Positions 43,493 through 52,330 of a stretch of DNA of 64,000 nt are shown one piece after another. A program made the position numbers and the translations under genes. The first letter of the stretch is position 1. Every line of letters starts with the position of its first letter. Below the pieces are notes generated by a model that had not been told where the DNA came from, did not search any database, and saw only the letters and a program-made list of their open reading frames with translations. The DNA comes from CAYTZH01 sp964442285 (GTDB taxonomy: Bacteria > Myxococcota_A > UBA9160 > JAFDET01): contig CAYTZH010000001.1 of NCBI GenBank assembly GCA_964442285.1, positions 62,001 through 126,000 of the forward strand. The letters run 5' to 3'.

Positions 43493-44173
43493 TCACCCAG
43501 GACCGGGATCGGGCAGCCGAACGTGATTGATGCTGCCTATCTCAAGGGACGGGTCGATCTGGCCAACGAATCTCGAGTACTTCGTCGGCTTTGAGTCTGC
43601 TGGTGGTTTAGGTAGTCGAGAGACCGTAATCAGCGTCGGTGCAACAGTGCCGTGGACGACCGGCTCACCGTCCAAGATCGAGAACGTCGAGGACATGAAC
43701 TCCTCGGGGAGCCCGAGCATCGCATACCCGTCGAACTGGACCTGATCCTGGCTCTCCCAGTTCTCTCGGGAGATCGCCTTGACACCGTTCTCCGCGAGTA
43801 GGCGAACGTAATAGGGATCGAGGCCGATGAGGCCGAAGTCGAGGCCGTCCTCGTAGAGGTAGAGCTTAGGGGCAGACGGCAGGTCGAAGGGAATCGGCTT
43901 GTCGGTCTTGGCATCGGATCCGAACGTGTCGGCGAGCACGTAGGTGTGGAGGGAGAGGGCGCCGGCGTTGAGCGCCTTGATCAGATCCTCAAGGATGTGG
44001 CCAGCGGTAAGGAAGTGATAGGCCTCGTCGATGCGGACAATCGTTCCAGCCGCAGCGAAGAAGCGAGGCGGCTCCGATTCGTCCTGGCCGGGCTCCCGGT
44101 AGCTGATACAGAGTGCCACGAGGTGCCGGCAGAGGAAGCTGAGACCCTCGGAATCACTCCACTGGTCTGTCAT
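43493..44173 (-). pseudogene. Trypsin-like peptidase domain protein, 3'-truncated
   Basis: 226 residues from ATG at 44173. The N-terminal part FFAAAGTIVRIDEAYHFLTAGHIL fits the His region of a bacterial trypsin-like peptidase (TAGH in the place of TAAH), and YLYEDGLDFGLIGLD fits the Asp region. The chain ends soon after VGQIDPSLEI, just where this family normally continues into the GMSGGP serine motif, so the catalytic serine is missing. Base composition is visibly lower in GC and codon use is less biased than in all neighbours, which suggests acquisition from elsewhere. A short intact protein with a new tail cannot be ruled out. Confidence 0.6.
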
Positions 44174-44237
44174 CACACGGGTTCCTTCGACTGACGGCCT
44201 CGTGGTCGGTGGTTCAATGAGTCGCCGGGGAACCCCC

Positions 44238-44298
44238 GCTTACGTGCACAGGAATTGGGCAGTTGACCGTCTTCCTGCTGCTTACGTAGTGCTTACGT
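44238..44298. repeat. GCTTACGT direct repeats beside the tRNA fragment
   Basis: The octamer GCTTACGT occurs at 44238-44245, 44280-44287 and 44291-44298, close to the 3'-tRNA fragment at 44325-44374. Short repeats next to a tRNA-type attachment core are typical of integrase arm-binding sites. No integrase gene remains nearby. Confidence 0.5.
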
Positions 44299-44324
44299 GG
44301 CCGATTCCCGAATCGCGTAAGTCC

Positions 44325-44374
44325 TGGCGCCCCGGGGAGGACTCGAACCCCCGACCCGCTGCTTCAAAGGCAAC
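44325..44374 (-). other. 3' half of a tRNA gene: probable attachment-site remnant
   Basis: Read on the minus strand: an anticodon stem-loop (GTTGC, loop CTTTGAA, GCAGC), a 5-nt variable loop, a T-arm (GGGGG, TTCGAGT, CCTCC), an acceptor 3' strand CCGGGGC, discriminator G and CCA at 44327-44325. Upstream of the anticodon stem no D-arm or complete acceptor 5' strand exists (GCCCCAG lies only 4 nt away), so this is not a functional tRNA. The stretch from anticodon loop to CCA is the part that integrases copy when an element enters a tRNA gene. The donor tRNA is not identified with certainty; the loop would read UUG. Confidence 0.65.
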
Positions 44375-44498
44375 AGCTCTGGGGCTGCTCGCAGCTTCGA
44401 CTGGCATCAGAGAGTACCACCGGCGATAGCCAGGTGGGCCCTTCCGCTGGTTCAGGAAAGGAACGGGCATGCGGCCAGATCCGGCCTGCGCCCTGCTG

Positions 44499-44560
44499 CC
44501 GACAAACCGGACAAACCGGACAGGGCCGACAAGGGGGACAGGCCCGACAGAACCCGACAG
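44499..44560. repeat. Degenerate 9-bp tandem repeat
   Basis: About seven copies of a CCGGACARR-type unit run head to tail: CCGACAAA, CCGGACAAA, CCGGACAGG, GCCGACAAG, GGGGACAGG, CCCGACAGA, ACCCGACAG. It lies 85 bp before the start at 44646 and is not in a convincing gene. The rest of 44177-44645 holds only the tRNA fragment and the GCTTACGT repeats. Confidence 0.7.
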
Positions 44561-44645
44561 AACGTGCGTGCCGGGCCAGCGGCCCGGATCCGTCGGGCCG
44601 CGGGCCGCGAGGGCTGATACCCTGAGCGCCGGGGGGACACCGACG

Positions 44646-46052
44646 ATGGCCGAAGCCGTCGATCAGCTCTCGTTCGACGAAGACTTCCTGCGCATCGAGC
44701 TCGAGATCCGCGATCCGGAGCTGGTCCGGGAGCTGCGGGCCCATCACGGGGTGGCGCGGGACGATTACGCCCTGGCGGCCCTGCGGCTGGGGCTGCTGGC
44801 GCTGCGCCAGGCCCGGGGGGAGCTCGACGCGGAGACCATCAAGCGCGAGGGCGAGCGCCTCATGGGCGGGATCGAGCAGCGGCTCTCGGCCCATCAGCAG
44901 GCGGTGGAGGGCCACCTCGCCGAGGTGCTGCGGACCTACTTCGATCCGGAGGACGGTCGCTTCGCCGAGCGGGTGGAGCGGCTGGTGCGCCGGGACGGGG
45001 AGCTGGAGAGCCTGCTGCGGCGCCACGTGGGGGCCGAGGACTCGGAGCTGGCCCGCGGGCTGGAGCAGTCGCTCGGGGCCCAGCGCGAGCGGGTGCTGCG
45101 CGAGTTCTCGCTGGACCACAAGGAGGGGGCCCTCTCGCGCCTGGTCGGGGAGCTGGAGGAGCGCCACGGGAAGCTCTCCGAGGACTTCCGCGGTCGGCTG
45201 CAGCAGGTGGTGGGCGAGTTCTCCCTGGACCGGGAGGACTCGGCGCTGGCCCGCATGAACCGGCACCTGACGGAGGTGCTGAAGGGCCACCGGGAGGACA
45301 CGGAGCGCTTCCAGACCGAGGTGCGCGAGGCCCTGGCCGCGATGTCGGCGCGCAAGGAGGAGTCGCTGCGCTCGACCCGCCACGGGGTGGACTTCGAGGA
45401 GGCGGTGGTGGCCTTCGCGCGGGAGGACGCGTCGCGCCGGGGCGACGTGGCCACCCATACCGGGAACACCACCGGCGCCATCCGCCACTGCAAGGTAGGG
45501 GACGTGGTGCTGGAGCTCGGGCCCGAGGCGGCGGCCGCTGGCGCGCGCATGGTGCTCGAGGCCAAGCAGGACGCCGGCTACGACCTGGCCCGTGCCCGCG
45601 CCGAGCTCGACACGGCCCGCAAGAACCGCGAGGCGGAGGTGGGGGTGTTCGTGTTCTCGGCCCGGGCGGCGCCCGAGGGGCTGGAGCCCATGATGCGCTT
45701 CGGGCCGGACATCGTGACGGTCTGGGACGCGGAGGAGCCGGCCACGGACGTGTACCTGCGGGCGTCGCTCTCCCTGGCCCGGGCGCTGTGTGCCGGGGCC
45801 GGCGCGGCCCGCGACGCCGAGGCCCGCAAGCAGGTGGACCTGACCGCCCTGCACCGGGCGATCCGCGGGGTGGAGAAGCAGGCCGAGGGCCTGGAGGAGA
45901 TCCGGCGCTGGGCCGAGACGGCCCGCTCGAGCGGGGAGAAGATCGGCAAGCGCGCGGACTACATGCGCCGGCAACTCGGGCGCGAGGTGGAGCAGCTCGA
46001 CGAGCTGCTCATCGAGCTGCGGCAGCTGGCCGGCAACTCCGCCGGGGATTGA
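44646..46052 (+). CDS. Coiled-coil protein with possible PD-(D/E)XK-like domain
   Basis: 468 residues from ATG at 44646. Residues about 60-250 are strongly charged and helical with coiled-coil periodicity, and hold near-repeats (LREFSLDHKEGALSRLV and VGEFSLDREDSALARMN). From about 250, HGVDFEEAVVAFAREDASRRGD, then GDVVLELG and RMVLEAKQD give a Glu...Asp-x(n)-Glu-x-Lys pattern like restriction-endonuclease folds. A second helical stretch closes the protein. It is similar in plan to RmuC-like proteins but I cannot assign it to that family. No signal peptide. Confidence 0.75.
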   Translation: MAEAVDQLSFDEDFLRIELEIRDPELVRELRAHHGVARDDYALAALRLGLLALRQARGELDAETIKREGERLMGGIEQRLSAHQQAVEGHLAEVLRTYFDPEDGRFAERVERLVRRDGELESLLRRHVGAEDSELARGLEQSLGAQRERVLREFSLDHKEGALSRLVGELEERHGKLSEDFRGRLQQVVGEFSLDREDSALARMNRHLTEVLKGHREDTERFQTEVREALAAMSARKEESLRSTRHGVDFEEAVVAFAREDASRRGDVATHTGNTTGAIRHCKVGDVVLELGPEAAAAGARMVLEAKQDAGYDLARARAELDTARKNREAEVGVFVFSARAAPEGLEPMMRFGPDIVTVWDAEEPATDVYLRASLSLARALCAGAGAARDAEARKQVDLTALHRAIRGVEKQAEGLEEIRRWAETARSSGEKIGKRADYMRRQLGREVEQLDELLIELRQLAGNSAGD

Positions 46053-46100
46053 CCCGAGTCGATCAACCCGCGGCCCCATCGTGCCGATGGGAAGTGCGCC

Positions 46101-48029
46101 ATGCCCGGCCGCATCCTCGTCGTCGACGAATCCCTGCGCGTTCCCGGCAGCGTGTCCGCCCAGCTGGCCCGCGAGGAGCTCGAGCTCGTCCACACGGCGG
46201 ACGTGGAGGCGGCCCTCACGAGCCTGCGCTCGAGCGAGCCCCTGGCCGTGCTGCTCGAGCCGCGCCTGCTCGGCGAGGACGACGCCAACGACGTGCTGGA
46301 GCGGGTCTGCGACGCCAGCCAGAGCGCCCGCGCCGGCCGCCCGCCCATCCCGGTGCTGGTGCTGACCCAGGGGCCCCGCACCCCCGACCTCTACAGCCGC
46401 GCCCTCGAGCTGGGCGTGGCCGAGTTCCTCTCCCGCCCCACGGCGGCCCAGCTGCTGAACGCCATCCAGGCCGCCCTGGCTGCCGACGACGGCGACGCCG
46501 ACCCGGAGCCCGAGGACGACCTCCACGAGAAGGGCACCCTCGGCGACCTGATGCTCCCGGAGCTGCTCCGGCGCCTGCACCGCAAGGGCTTCACCGGCGT
46601 GGTGCTGGTGAGCCGCGAGCGCGACCGCATCGGCGTGGAGCTGCGCAACGGCACGCCCGTGGCCGTGTCGAGCCGCGGCGGCCGCGAGAGCCTCGAGGAC
46701 TTCCTGGTGCGCACCGAGCGCATCACCCCGGAGCAGCACGACGCCCTCACCGACCAGCTCTTCCTCGGCCTGGGGAGCCCCCAGGAGTGCCTCCTCAACA
46801 TGGAGGTGATGGAGGAGAAGGCGATCGAGCTGGCGATCCGCGACCACGCGGAGACGCCGCTGATGGGCGCCTTCCGCTGGACGGCCGGCAGCTATCGCCT
46901 GCTCCCCGGCAAGCGCCTCAAGGCGGCCACCGCGGTGACGCTCCAGCGCGGGATGGCGTCCCTGCTCTTCGACGGCGTGCTGCAGCACTCGCCCCGGCGC
47001 CAGGTGCGGGCCCAGCTCGAGCGGCGCGGCTCGTCCTACGTGGCCGAGCGCGCCGGCGCCCAGGTGGAGGTGGCCGTCGAGCTCTCGCCCACCCAGCGCG
47101 GCAGCCTGGCCAGCCTGCAGGGCACCCAGACCGTCTCCGAGCTGCTGGAGGCCCAGGCCATCGACGAGCGCCTGCTCTATGCCTTCCTGCTCTCGGACCT
47201 GGTGGATCTGAACCTCGAGCCGGTGCTGCTGCTGCTCGAGGAGGTGGCGGTGGTCGTCGACGGAGACGGCAACCCCGCCGAGGGCGACGGGGCGCCCGAC
47301 CCGCTCGAGGAGCGCCAGGCGGAGCTCTCCTCCCTGGCCGCGGCCCTGGCGGAGCAGGACGACTTCGCGGTGCTGGGCATCGCCGAGGGCGCCTCCGACG
47401 ACGAGGCCCGCGCGGCCTACGAGAGCCGCCTGGAGGCCCTGGGCGTGGACGGCGACCTGCCCGACGACGCGCGCCTGGCCGAGCTCACGGTGCAGATCCG
47501 CGCCCGGGTCGACGTGGCCTGGGAGCACCTGAAGGAGGCCGCCTCGCGCCGGGCCTACGCGTCGGCGCGTCGCGAGGAGGCAAAGGCCAAGGCCGCCCGC
47601 GACCAGGCCGAGCGCGACCTCCAGGCCGAGGACTGGTTCCGCAAGGGCGAGAAGCTCCTGGCGTCGAAGCAGTACGACGGCGCCGTGGAGGCCTTTGGCA
47701 TGGCCTCGCACCTGGACGCGGAGCAGGGCGAGTACGTGTCGCACCTGGGCTACGCGCTCTACCTCTCCAGGGCCGACGACGAGGTGGTGATGAAGGAGGC
47801 CATGGAGCAGATCGCCCGCGGCATCAAGCTCACGCCCACGCGCCCCATGCCCTACGTCTTCCTGGGGCGGATGTTCAAGGTGCAGGGCGACCTGGAGAAC
47901 GCCCGCAAGATGTTCCTCCGGGCCACGAAGATCGACCCGGATTTCCACCCCGCCCTGCAGGAGCTGCGCGTGCTGGAGATGCGCGGTCAGAAGGGGCGCG
48001 GCCTGTTCGCCAAGCTGCGCGGAAAGTAG
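46101..48029 (+). CDS. Pseudo-receiver / DUF4388 / TPR regulatory protein
   Basis: 642 residues from ATG at 46101. Residues 1-125 have the receiver fold (RILVVDES, PVLVLTQG, LGVAEFLSRPTAAQL), but the phosphoacceptor position reads LLEPRLL (Glu, not Asp) and the conserved Lys is Arg, so it should not be phosphorylated. Residues about 145-300 match DUF4388/PatA-like (GTLGDLMLPELLRRLHRKGFTGVVLVSRERDRIGVELRNGTPVAVSS). A J-domain-like helical part (FAVLGIAEGASDDEARAAYESRLEAL) and two TPR units (WFRKGEKLLASKQYDGAVEAFGMASHL; PYVFLGRMFKVQGDLENARKMFLRATKI) follow. Such proteins act as scaffolds in myxobacterial signalling and motility; the partner is unknown. Confidence 0.85.
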   Translation: MPGRILVVDESLRVPGSVSAQLAREELELVHTADVEAALTSLRSSEPLAVLLEPRLLGEDDANDVLERVCDASQSARAGRPPIPVLVLTQGPRTPDLYSRALELGVAEFLSRPTAAQLLNAIQAALAADDGDADPEPEDDLHEKGTLGDLMLPELLRRLHRKGFTGVVLVSRERDRIGVELRNGTPVAVSSRGGRESLEDFLVRTERITPEQHDALTDQLFLGLGSPQECLLNMEVMEEKAIELAIRDHAETPLMGAFRWTAGSYRLLPGKRLKAATAVTLQRGMASLLFDGVLQHSPRRQVRAQLERRGSSYVAERAGAQVEVAVELSPTQRGSLASLQGTQTVSELLEAQAIDERLLYAFLLSDLVDLNLEPVLLLLEEVAVVVDGDGNPAEGDGAPDPLEERQAELSSLAAALAEQDDFAVLGIAEGASDDEARAAYESRLEALGVDGDLPDDARLAELTVQIRARVDVAWEHLKEAASRRAYASARREEAKAKAARDQAERDLQAEDWFRKGEKLLASKQYDGAVEAFGMASHLDAEQGEYVSHLGYALYLSRADDEVVMKEAMEQIARGIKLTPTRPMPYVFLGRMFKVQGDLENARKMFLRATKIDPDFHPALQELRVLEMRGQKGRGLFAKLRGK

Positions 48030-48044
48030 CCGGAGCGCCCGGAC

Positions 48045-48800
48045 CTACGCGCCCAGACGGCCCAGCTGCACCTCGACGTAGCGGTCCACCACGGCCGCCG
48101 AGGCCGCGTCGAGCCCCCGGAACGCCACGCCCACGCCCGGCGGCAGCGCCGGGTACTCCGGATCGTGTCGGTGGTTGGCCAGCACCACCTGGCCGCGGAT
48201 CCGCGGCAGGTCGAGGCCCAGGCCGGCCATCCGGAGCGGGAGCTCCAGCCAGAGCCGGCGCCCCACCGGGAAGATCGACGCCGCCAGGAAGAGCCCCCGG
48301 GACGAGATGCTGTAGACCCGCGAGGTGAGGCGCGACCAGCGGGTGCGCACCGGCACCTCCCAGCTCGTGGGGGCGCGGGTCGCCCGCCGCGGCGGGATGG
48401 TGGGCGGCGAGAGGGCGCGGTTGAGCTGGAAGCGCAGGGCCAGCGGGTCCATGGGCTCGTAGAGCGCCAGGTCGACGCCCACGCGGCGCAGGGCGTGGCG
48501 GAAGAGGGGCTCCGGCTCCGGCCCCCAGACCAGGGCGCGCAGGGGCCGCTTCGGCGCCATCGACTGCAGCTGCTTCAGGGTGGGCGGGATGGTCTCGGCC
48601 GGGGTGTCGGCTCGGATGACGACGGCGCGGCGCAGGCTGTCGCGGTCGACGAGCAGCGCCGTCGAGCCGGTGAGGGTCTCCACCTGGCCCACGCCGTAGC
48701 CCATGCGCAGCAGCCGCGACTCGAGCTCGGCGAGGCTCTTGCTGGGCCCGACGGGCGTGGGCGTGGGCGCCGGGGCGGGGGTCGGTCTCGGGTTTGCCAT
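48045..48800 (-). CDS. PilZ-like domain protein with N-terminal receiver-like region
   Basis: 251 residues; ATG at 48800 has CAGGAG upstream, so the upstream in-frame extension is not needed. A Pro/Thr-rich leader is followed by a receiver-like region (LLRMGYGVGQVETL; RALVWGPEPEPLFRHALRRVGVDLALYEPMDP) and a C-terminal beta domain (VRTRWSRLTSRVYSISSRGLFLAASIFPVGRRLWLELPL; QVVLANHRHDPEYPALPPGVGVAF) with the shape of a PilZ domain. The c-di-GMP residues are only partly recognisable (SSRGLFL fits xSxxG). Convergent with the pseudo-receiver gene. Confidence 0.75.
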   Translation of the reverse strand: MANPRPTPAPAPTPTPVGPSKSLAELESRLLRMGYGVGQVETLTGSTALLVDRDSLRRAVVIRADTPAETIPPTLKQLQSMAPKRPLRALVWGPEPEPLFRHALRRVGVDLALYEPMDPLALRFQLNRALSPPTIPPRRATRAPTSWEVPVRTRWSRLTSRVYSISSRGLFLAASIFPVGRRLWLELPLRMAGLGLDLPRIRGQVVLANHRHDPEYPALPPGVGVAFRGLDAASAAVVDRYVEVQLGRLGA

Positions 48801-48901
48801 TTTGCTCCTGTCGGCGGCGCGCCCAGCGGGGCGTGTGACAAACACCACATTCTGGCCGTGACCGCATCGGTCATCCGCCTGCCGGATGCTCGTCGAGTAG
48901 G

Positions 48902-51900
48902 ATGGACGGCATGGGGGTTTCTCTGGTGGTCTCCGCCTCCGCGCGGGCCCGGCTGGAGGCCGCGCGGGCCTGGCTGGCGGAGCGCAGCCGGGCCGAGCCG
49001 CTGCGGGTCGTGGCGGCCAACGCCGAGGCGGGCGCGGAGCTGCTGCGGTCGGTGGTCGCCGGGACCGGCTCGGGTGCGCCCGATGCGTCCGGTGCGCCGG
49101 GCGACGAGCGCGGCCTCTTCGGCTGGCAGCGCGCCAGCCTGGGGCGCGTGGCCGCGGAGCTGGCCGGGCCGGCGCTGGCGGCGCGCGGGCTGGTGCCGGT
49201 GGGGCCGCTGGCGGCCGAGGCGGTCGCGGCGCGGGTGGTGGCCGCCGCGGGCGAGGACCTGGGTCGCCTGGCCGGGGTCGCCGAGGCGCCGGGGCTGCCC
49301 CGGGCGGTGGCCGAGTCCGTGGGCGAGCTGCGCCTGGCCGGCGTGGGCCCGGAGGCGCTGGCGTCCCAGGACCCGGACCTGGCCCGGCTCCTGGCCCGCA
49401 CCGAGGCCGAGCTGGAGCGGGCCGCGCTGGCCGATCGCGCCCGGGTGTTCGCGCTGGCGGCGGAGGTCGTGCGCGCGGCCGCGGACTCGGACTCGGAGGT
49501 CGCGCCGCCGCAGCGGCTCGACGTCCCGCTCCTGCTGCTCGACGTGCCGCTCCTGCTGCTCGACCTGCCGGTCTGGACCGCGGCGGAGGCCGCGCTCGTC
49601 GCCGCCCTGGTGGCCCGCGCGCCGGAGGTGCTGGCCACGCTGCCGGCCGGCGACGCCGCCTCGGCGGCGCACCTGCGCGCGGCGGGGCTCGTGGCGGAGA
49701 AGGGCCTGGCGCCGTCGAGCGCCGCGTGCTCCGTCGGCCTCGAGCGCCTGCAGGCCCACCTCTTCGAGGCGTCGGCGGAGGCGGACCCCAGCGAGGTCGC
49801 CGACCTCGGAAGGGACTTCCGCATCCTCTCCGCGCCGGGCGAGAGCCGCGAGTGCGTGGAGATCGCGCGCCAGCTCCTGGCCCACGCCAAGGAGGGCATC
49901 CCCTTCGACCGCATGGCGGTGCTGCTGCGCTCGCCCGAGGAGTATCGCGCGCACCTGGAGGAGGCCTTCCACCGCGCCGGCATCCCCGCCCACTTCGCTC
50001 GCGGCGCCGTGCGCCCGGATCCGGCCGGCCGGGCCTTCGTGGCGCTGCTGGCCTGCGCCGGCGAGGGCCTCTCGGCGCGTCGCTTCGCGGAGTACCTCTC
50101 CCTGGGCGAGCTGCCGGACCCGACGGCCGAGGGCGCGCCGCCGCCCGCCGCGCCCGCCGGCGAGCGCTGGGTGGCGCCCGACGCGGAGCTGGTGCCGGAG
50201 CTCGTGGCCGAGGCCCTGGCCGAGGCCACGGAGGGCGACCCCGAGCGCGAGGAGGCCGACGCCCCCGGCGTCGACGCCCTGCGCGCGCCCCGTCGCTGGG
50301 AGCAGCTGCTGGTGGACGCCGCGGTGATCGGCGGTCGCGCGCGCTGGGCGCGTCGCCTGGACGGGCTGGCCGAGTCGCTGCGCCTCGAGCGCGCCGAGCG
50401 CGAGGCCGAGAGCCCGGACGACCCGCGGCTGCCCCTGCTCGAGCGGGACCTCGCCGACCTGCAGGCCCTGGGGGCCTACGCCCTGCCGCTGCTCGCGGTG
50501 CTCGACGCTCTGCCCGAGGAGGCCAGCTGGGGCGGCTGGCTCGACGCCCTGGCCGCCCTGGCCAGCCGCGCCCTGCGCCGTCCCGATCGGGTGCTCTCGG
50601 TGCTGGCCGAGCTGGCGCCCATGGCCGACGTCGGCCCGGTGTCGCTCCAGGAGGTGCGGTCGGTGCTCTCGCGCCGGCTGCTGGAGGTGACGCGCCCGCC
50701 CGAGACGAGCCGGCACGGGCGCGTGTTCGTGGCGCCCGCGGCGTCGGCCCGGGGCCTGGCCTTCGACGTGGTCTGCGTGCCCGGCCTGGCGGAGAAGCTC
50801 TTCCCCAGGGAGATCCGCGAGGCGCCGCTGCTCCTCGACCGGGTGCGCCGGGAGCTCCACGCCGCCCACGGCGCGTCGCTGCCCACCAACGAGGACCGGG
50901 TGGAGCGCGAGCGCCTGGCCCTGCGGCTGGCGGTCGGCGCGGCCGCGCGACACCTGGTGCTGTCGTACCCGCGGCTCGACCCGGAGAAGGCGCGCCCGCG
51001 GGTGCCGTCCTTCTACGGCCTGGAGGTGCTGCGGGCGGGGGAGGGGCGCCTGCCCGGCTTCGCGGACCTGGCGGCCCGGGCCGAGCAGGCCGCGCCCACC
51101 CGGGTGGGCTGGCCGGCCCCCGCCGAGCCCGACGACGCCATCGACGAGGCCGAGCACGACCTGGCGCTCCTCGACGGGCTGCTGCGCCGCGCGCCGTCCG
51201 AGAGCGTCGGTACGGCCCGCTACCTGCTCGAGGCCAATCCGCACCTGGGCCGCGCGCTGCGCTTCCGGGCGCGCCGCTGGCTGGCGGCCTGGACGCCCGC
51301 CGACGGCCTGGTGAAGCCGAGCGACGCCGCCCGGGCCGCCCTGGCGAACCACCAGCTCGCCGCCCGCAGCTACTCGCCCACGGCCCTCGAGCACTTCGCG
51401 GCCTGCCCCTACCGCTTCCTGCTCCAGGCGGTGCACCGGCTCTCGCCCCGGGAGGTGCCCGAGGCCATCGACAGCCTGGATCCGCTCCAGCGCGGCAGCC
51501 TGGTGCACGACGCCCAGTTCGCCCTCTTCGGGCGCCTGCGCGACGCCGGCCTGCTGCCCGTCACCCCCGGCATCCTCGACGCCGCCCGCGCCGAGCTCGA
51601 CGCGGTGCTCACGGAGGTGGCCGAGCGCCACCGGGAGGACCTGGCCCCCGCCATCCCCAAGGTCTGGGAGGACGGCGTGGCCGACGTGCGCGCGGACCTC
51701 CGCGAGTGGCTCCGGCGCACGGCCGAGGCGGTGCACGACCCGCCCCATCGCGACGACCCGGTGCCCTGGCGCTTCGCGCTGGCCTTCGGCCTGCCCCTGC
51801 GCCGCGGCCGCGATCCCCACTCCGAGAGCGAGGCGGTGACGCTCGACTGCGGGATCCAGCTCCGCGGCTCGATCGACCTGGTGGAGCGCAGCGGCGAGGG

Positions 51901-52330
51901 CCGCCTGCGCGCGACCGACCACAAGACCGGCAAGGTGCGCCTCGAGCCGGGGGGCGTGCTCGGCGGCGGTCGGGTGCTGCAGCCCGTCCTCTACGCCCTG
52001 GCGCTGGAGAAGCTCTTCCCCGAGCACCCGGTCTCCGCCGGGCGGCTCTCCTACTGCACCTCGGCCGGGGGCTTCGAGGTGCGCGACGTGCCCCTCGACA
52101 CCGCAGCGCGTCGCAGCGCCGAGGCCCTGGCCCGGGCCGTCTCCGGCGCCCTGGAGGCCGCCTTCCTGCCGGCGCTGCCGGCGGAGGGCGCCTGCCGCTT
52201 CTGCGACTACCGGCTGGTGTGCGGGCCCTACGAGGAGCTGCGCACCCGGCGCAAGCCCCAGCCGCCCCGGGGCGGCGAGCGCGCGCCGGCGCCCCTGACC
52301 GACCTCCAGGCCCTGCGGGAGCTGCCGTGA
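48902..52330 (+). CDS. addB: AddB-like PD-(D/E)XK nuclease/inactive helicase subunit
   Basis: 1142 residues from ATG at 48902 (ATG at 48911 is possible and has the better-spaced AGGA). Helicase-like middle with VFVAPAASARGLAFDVVCVPGLAEKLFPREIREAPLL, LPTNEDRVERERLALRLAVGAA. The C-terminal nuclease has ATDHKTGK, and four cysteines (Cys835 in FAACPYRF; Cys1098, 1101 and 1107 in CRFCDYRLVC) that match the AddB iron-sulfur cluster. I see no Walker A at the N-terminus (LVVSASARARLEAARAWL), so ATP hydrolysis by this subunit is doubtful. A 7-residue duplication lies near residue 206. Partner addA overlaps by 4 bp. Double-strand break resection is the expected job. Confidence 0.9.
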   Translation: MDGMGVSLVVSASARARLEAARAWLAERSRAEPLRVVAANAEAGAELLRSVVAGTGSGAPDASGAPGDERGLFGWQRASLGRVAAELAGPALAARGLVPVGPLAAEAVAARVVAAAGEDLGRLAGVAEAPGLPRAVAESVGELRLAGVGPEALASQDPDLARLLARTEAELERAALADRARVFALAAEVVRAAADSDSEVAPPQRLDVPLLLLDVPLLLLDLPVWTAAEAALVAALVARAPEVLATLPAGDAASAAHLRAAGLVAEKGLAPSSAACSVGLERLQAHLFEASAEADPSEVADLGRDFRILSAPGESRECVEIARQLLAHAKEGIPFDRMAVLLRSPEEYRAHLEEAFHRAGIPAHFARGAVRPDPAGRAFVALLACAGEGLSARRFAEYLSLGELPDPTAEGAPPPAAPAGERWVAPDAELVPELVAEALAEATEGDPEREEADAPGVDALRAPRRWEQLLVDAAVIGGRARWARRLDGLAESLRLERAEREAESPDDPRLPLLERDLADLQALGAYALPLLAVLDALPEEASWGGWLDALAALASRALRRPDRVLSVLAELAPMADVGPVSLQEVRSVLSRRLLEVTRPPETSRHGRVFVAPAASARGLAFDVVCVPGLAEKLFPREIREAPLLLDRVRRELHAAHGASLPTNEDRVERERLALRLAVGAAARHLVLSYPRLDPEKARPRVPSFYGLEVLRAGEGRLPGFADLAARAEQAAPTRVGWPAPAEPDDAIDEAEHDLALLDGLLRRAPSESVGTARYLLEANPHLGRALRFRARRWLAAWTPADGLVKPSDAARAALANHQLAARSYSPTALEHFAACPYRFLLQAVHRLSPREVPEAIDSLDPLQRGSLVHDAQFALFGRLRDAGLLPVTPGILDAARAELDAVLTEVAERHREDLAPAIPKVWEDGVADVRADLREWLRRTAEAVHDPPHRDDPVPWRFALAFGLPLRRGRDPHSESEAVTLDCGIQLRGSIDLVERSGEGRLRATDHKTGKVRLEPGGVLGGGRVLQPVLYALALEKLFPEHPVSAGRLSYCTSAGGFEVRDVPLDTAARRSAEALARAVSGALEAAFLPALPAEGACRFCDYRLVCGPYEELRTRRKPQPPRGGERAPAPLTDLQALRELP

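Noticed and set aside
44202..44429. Open frame of 75 codons with a WRPGEDSNPRP phrase
   Set aside because: This phrase is the known artefact of translating the antisense of a tRNA 3' end; it overlaps the tRNA fragment and is not a gene.
44325..44460. A complete tRNA or tmRNA gene
   Set aside because: No D-arm or proper acceptor 5' strand exists, and no tag-peptide frame is visible upstream, so only a 3' fragment is called.
44499..44560. CRISPR array
   Set aside because: Units are 9 bp, contiguous and degenerate with no spacers; no cas genes are present.
48902..49100. Walker A ATPase site in AddB
   Set aside because: The N-terminal strand-loop-helix lacks a GxxxxGK(S/T) sequence, so an active helicase site was not claimed.
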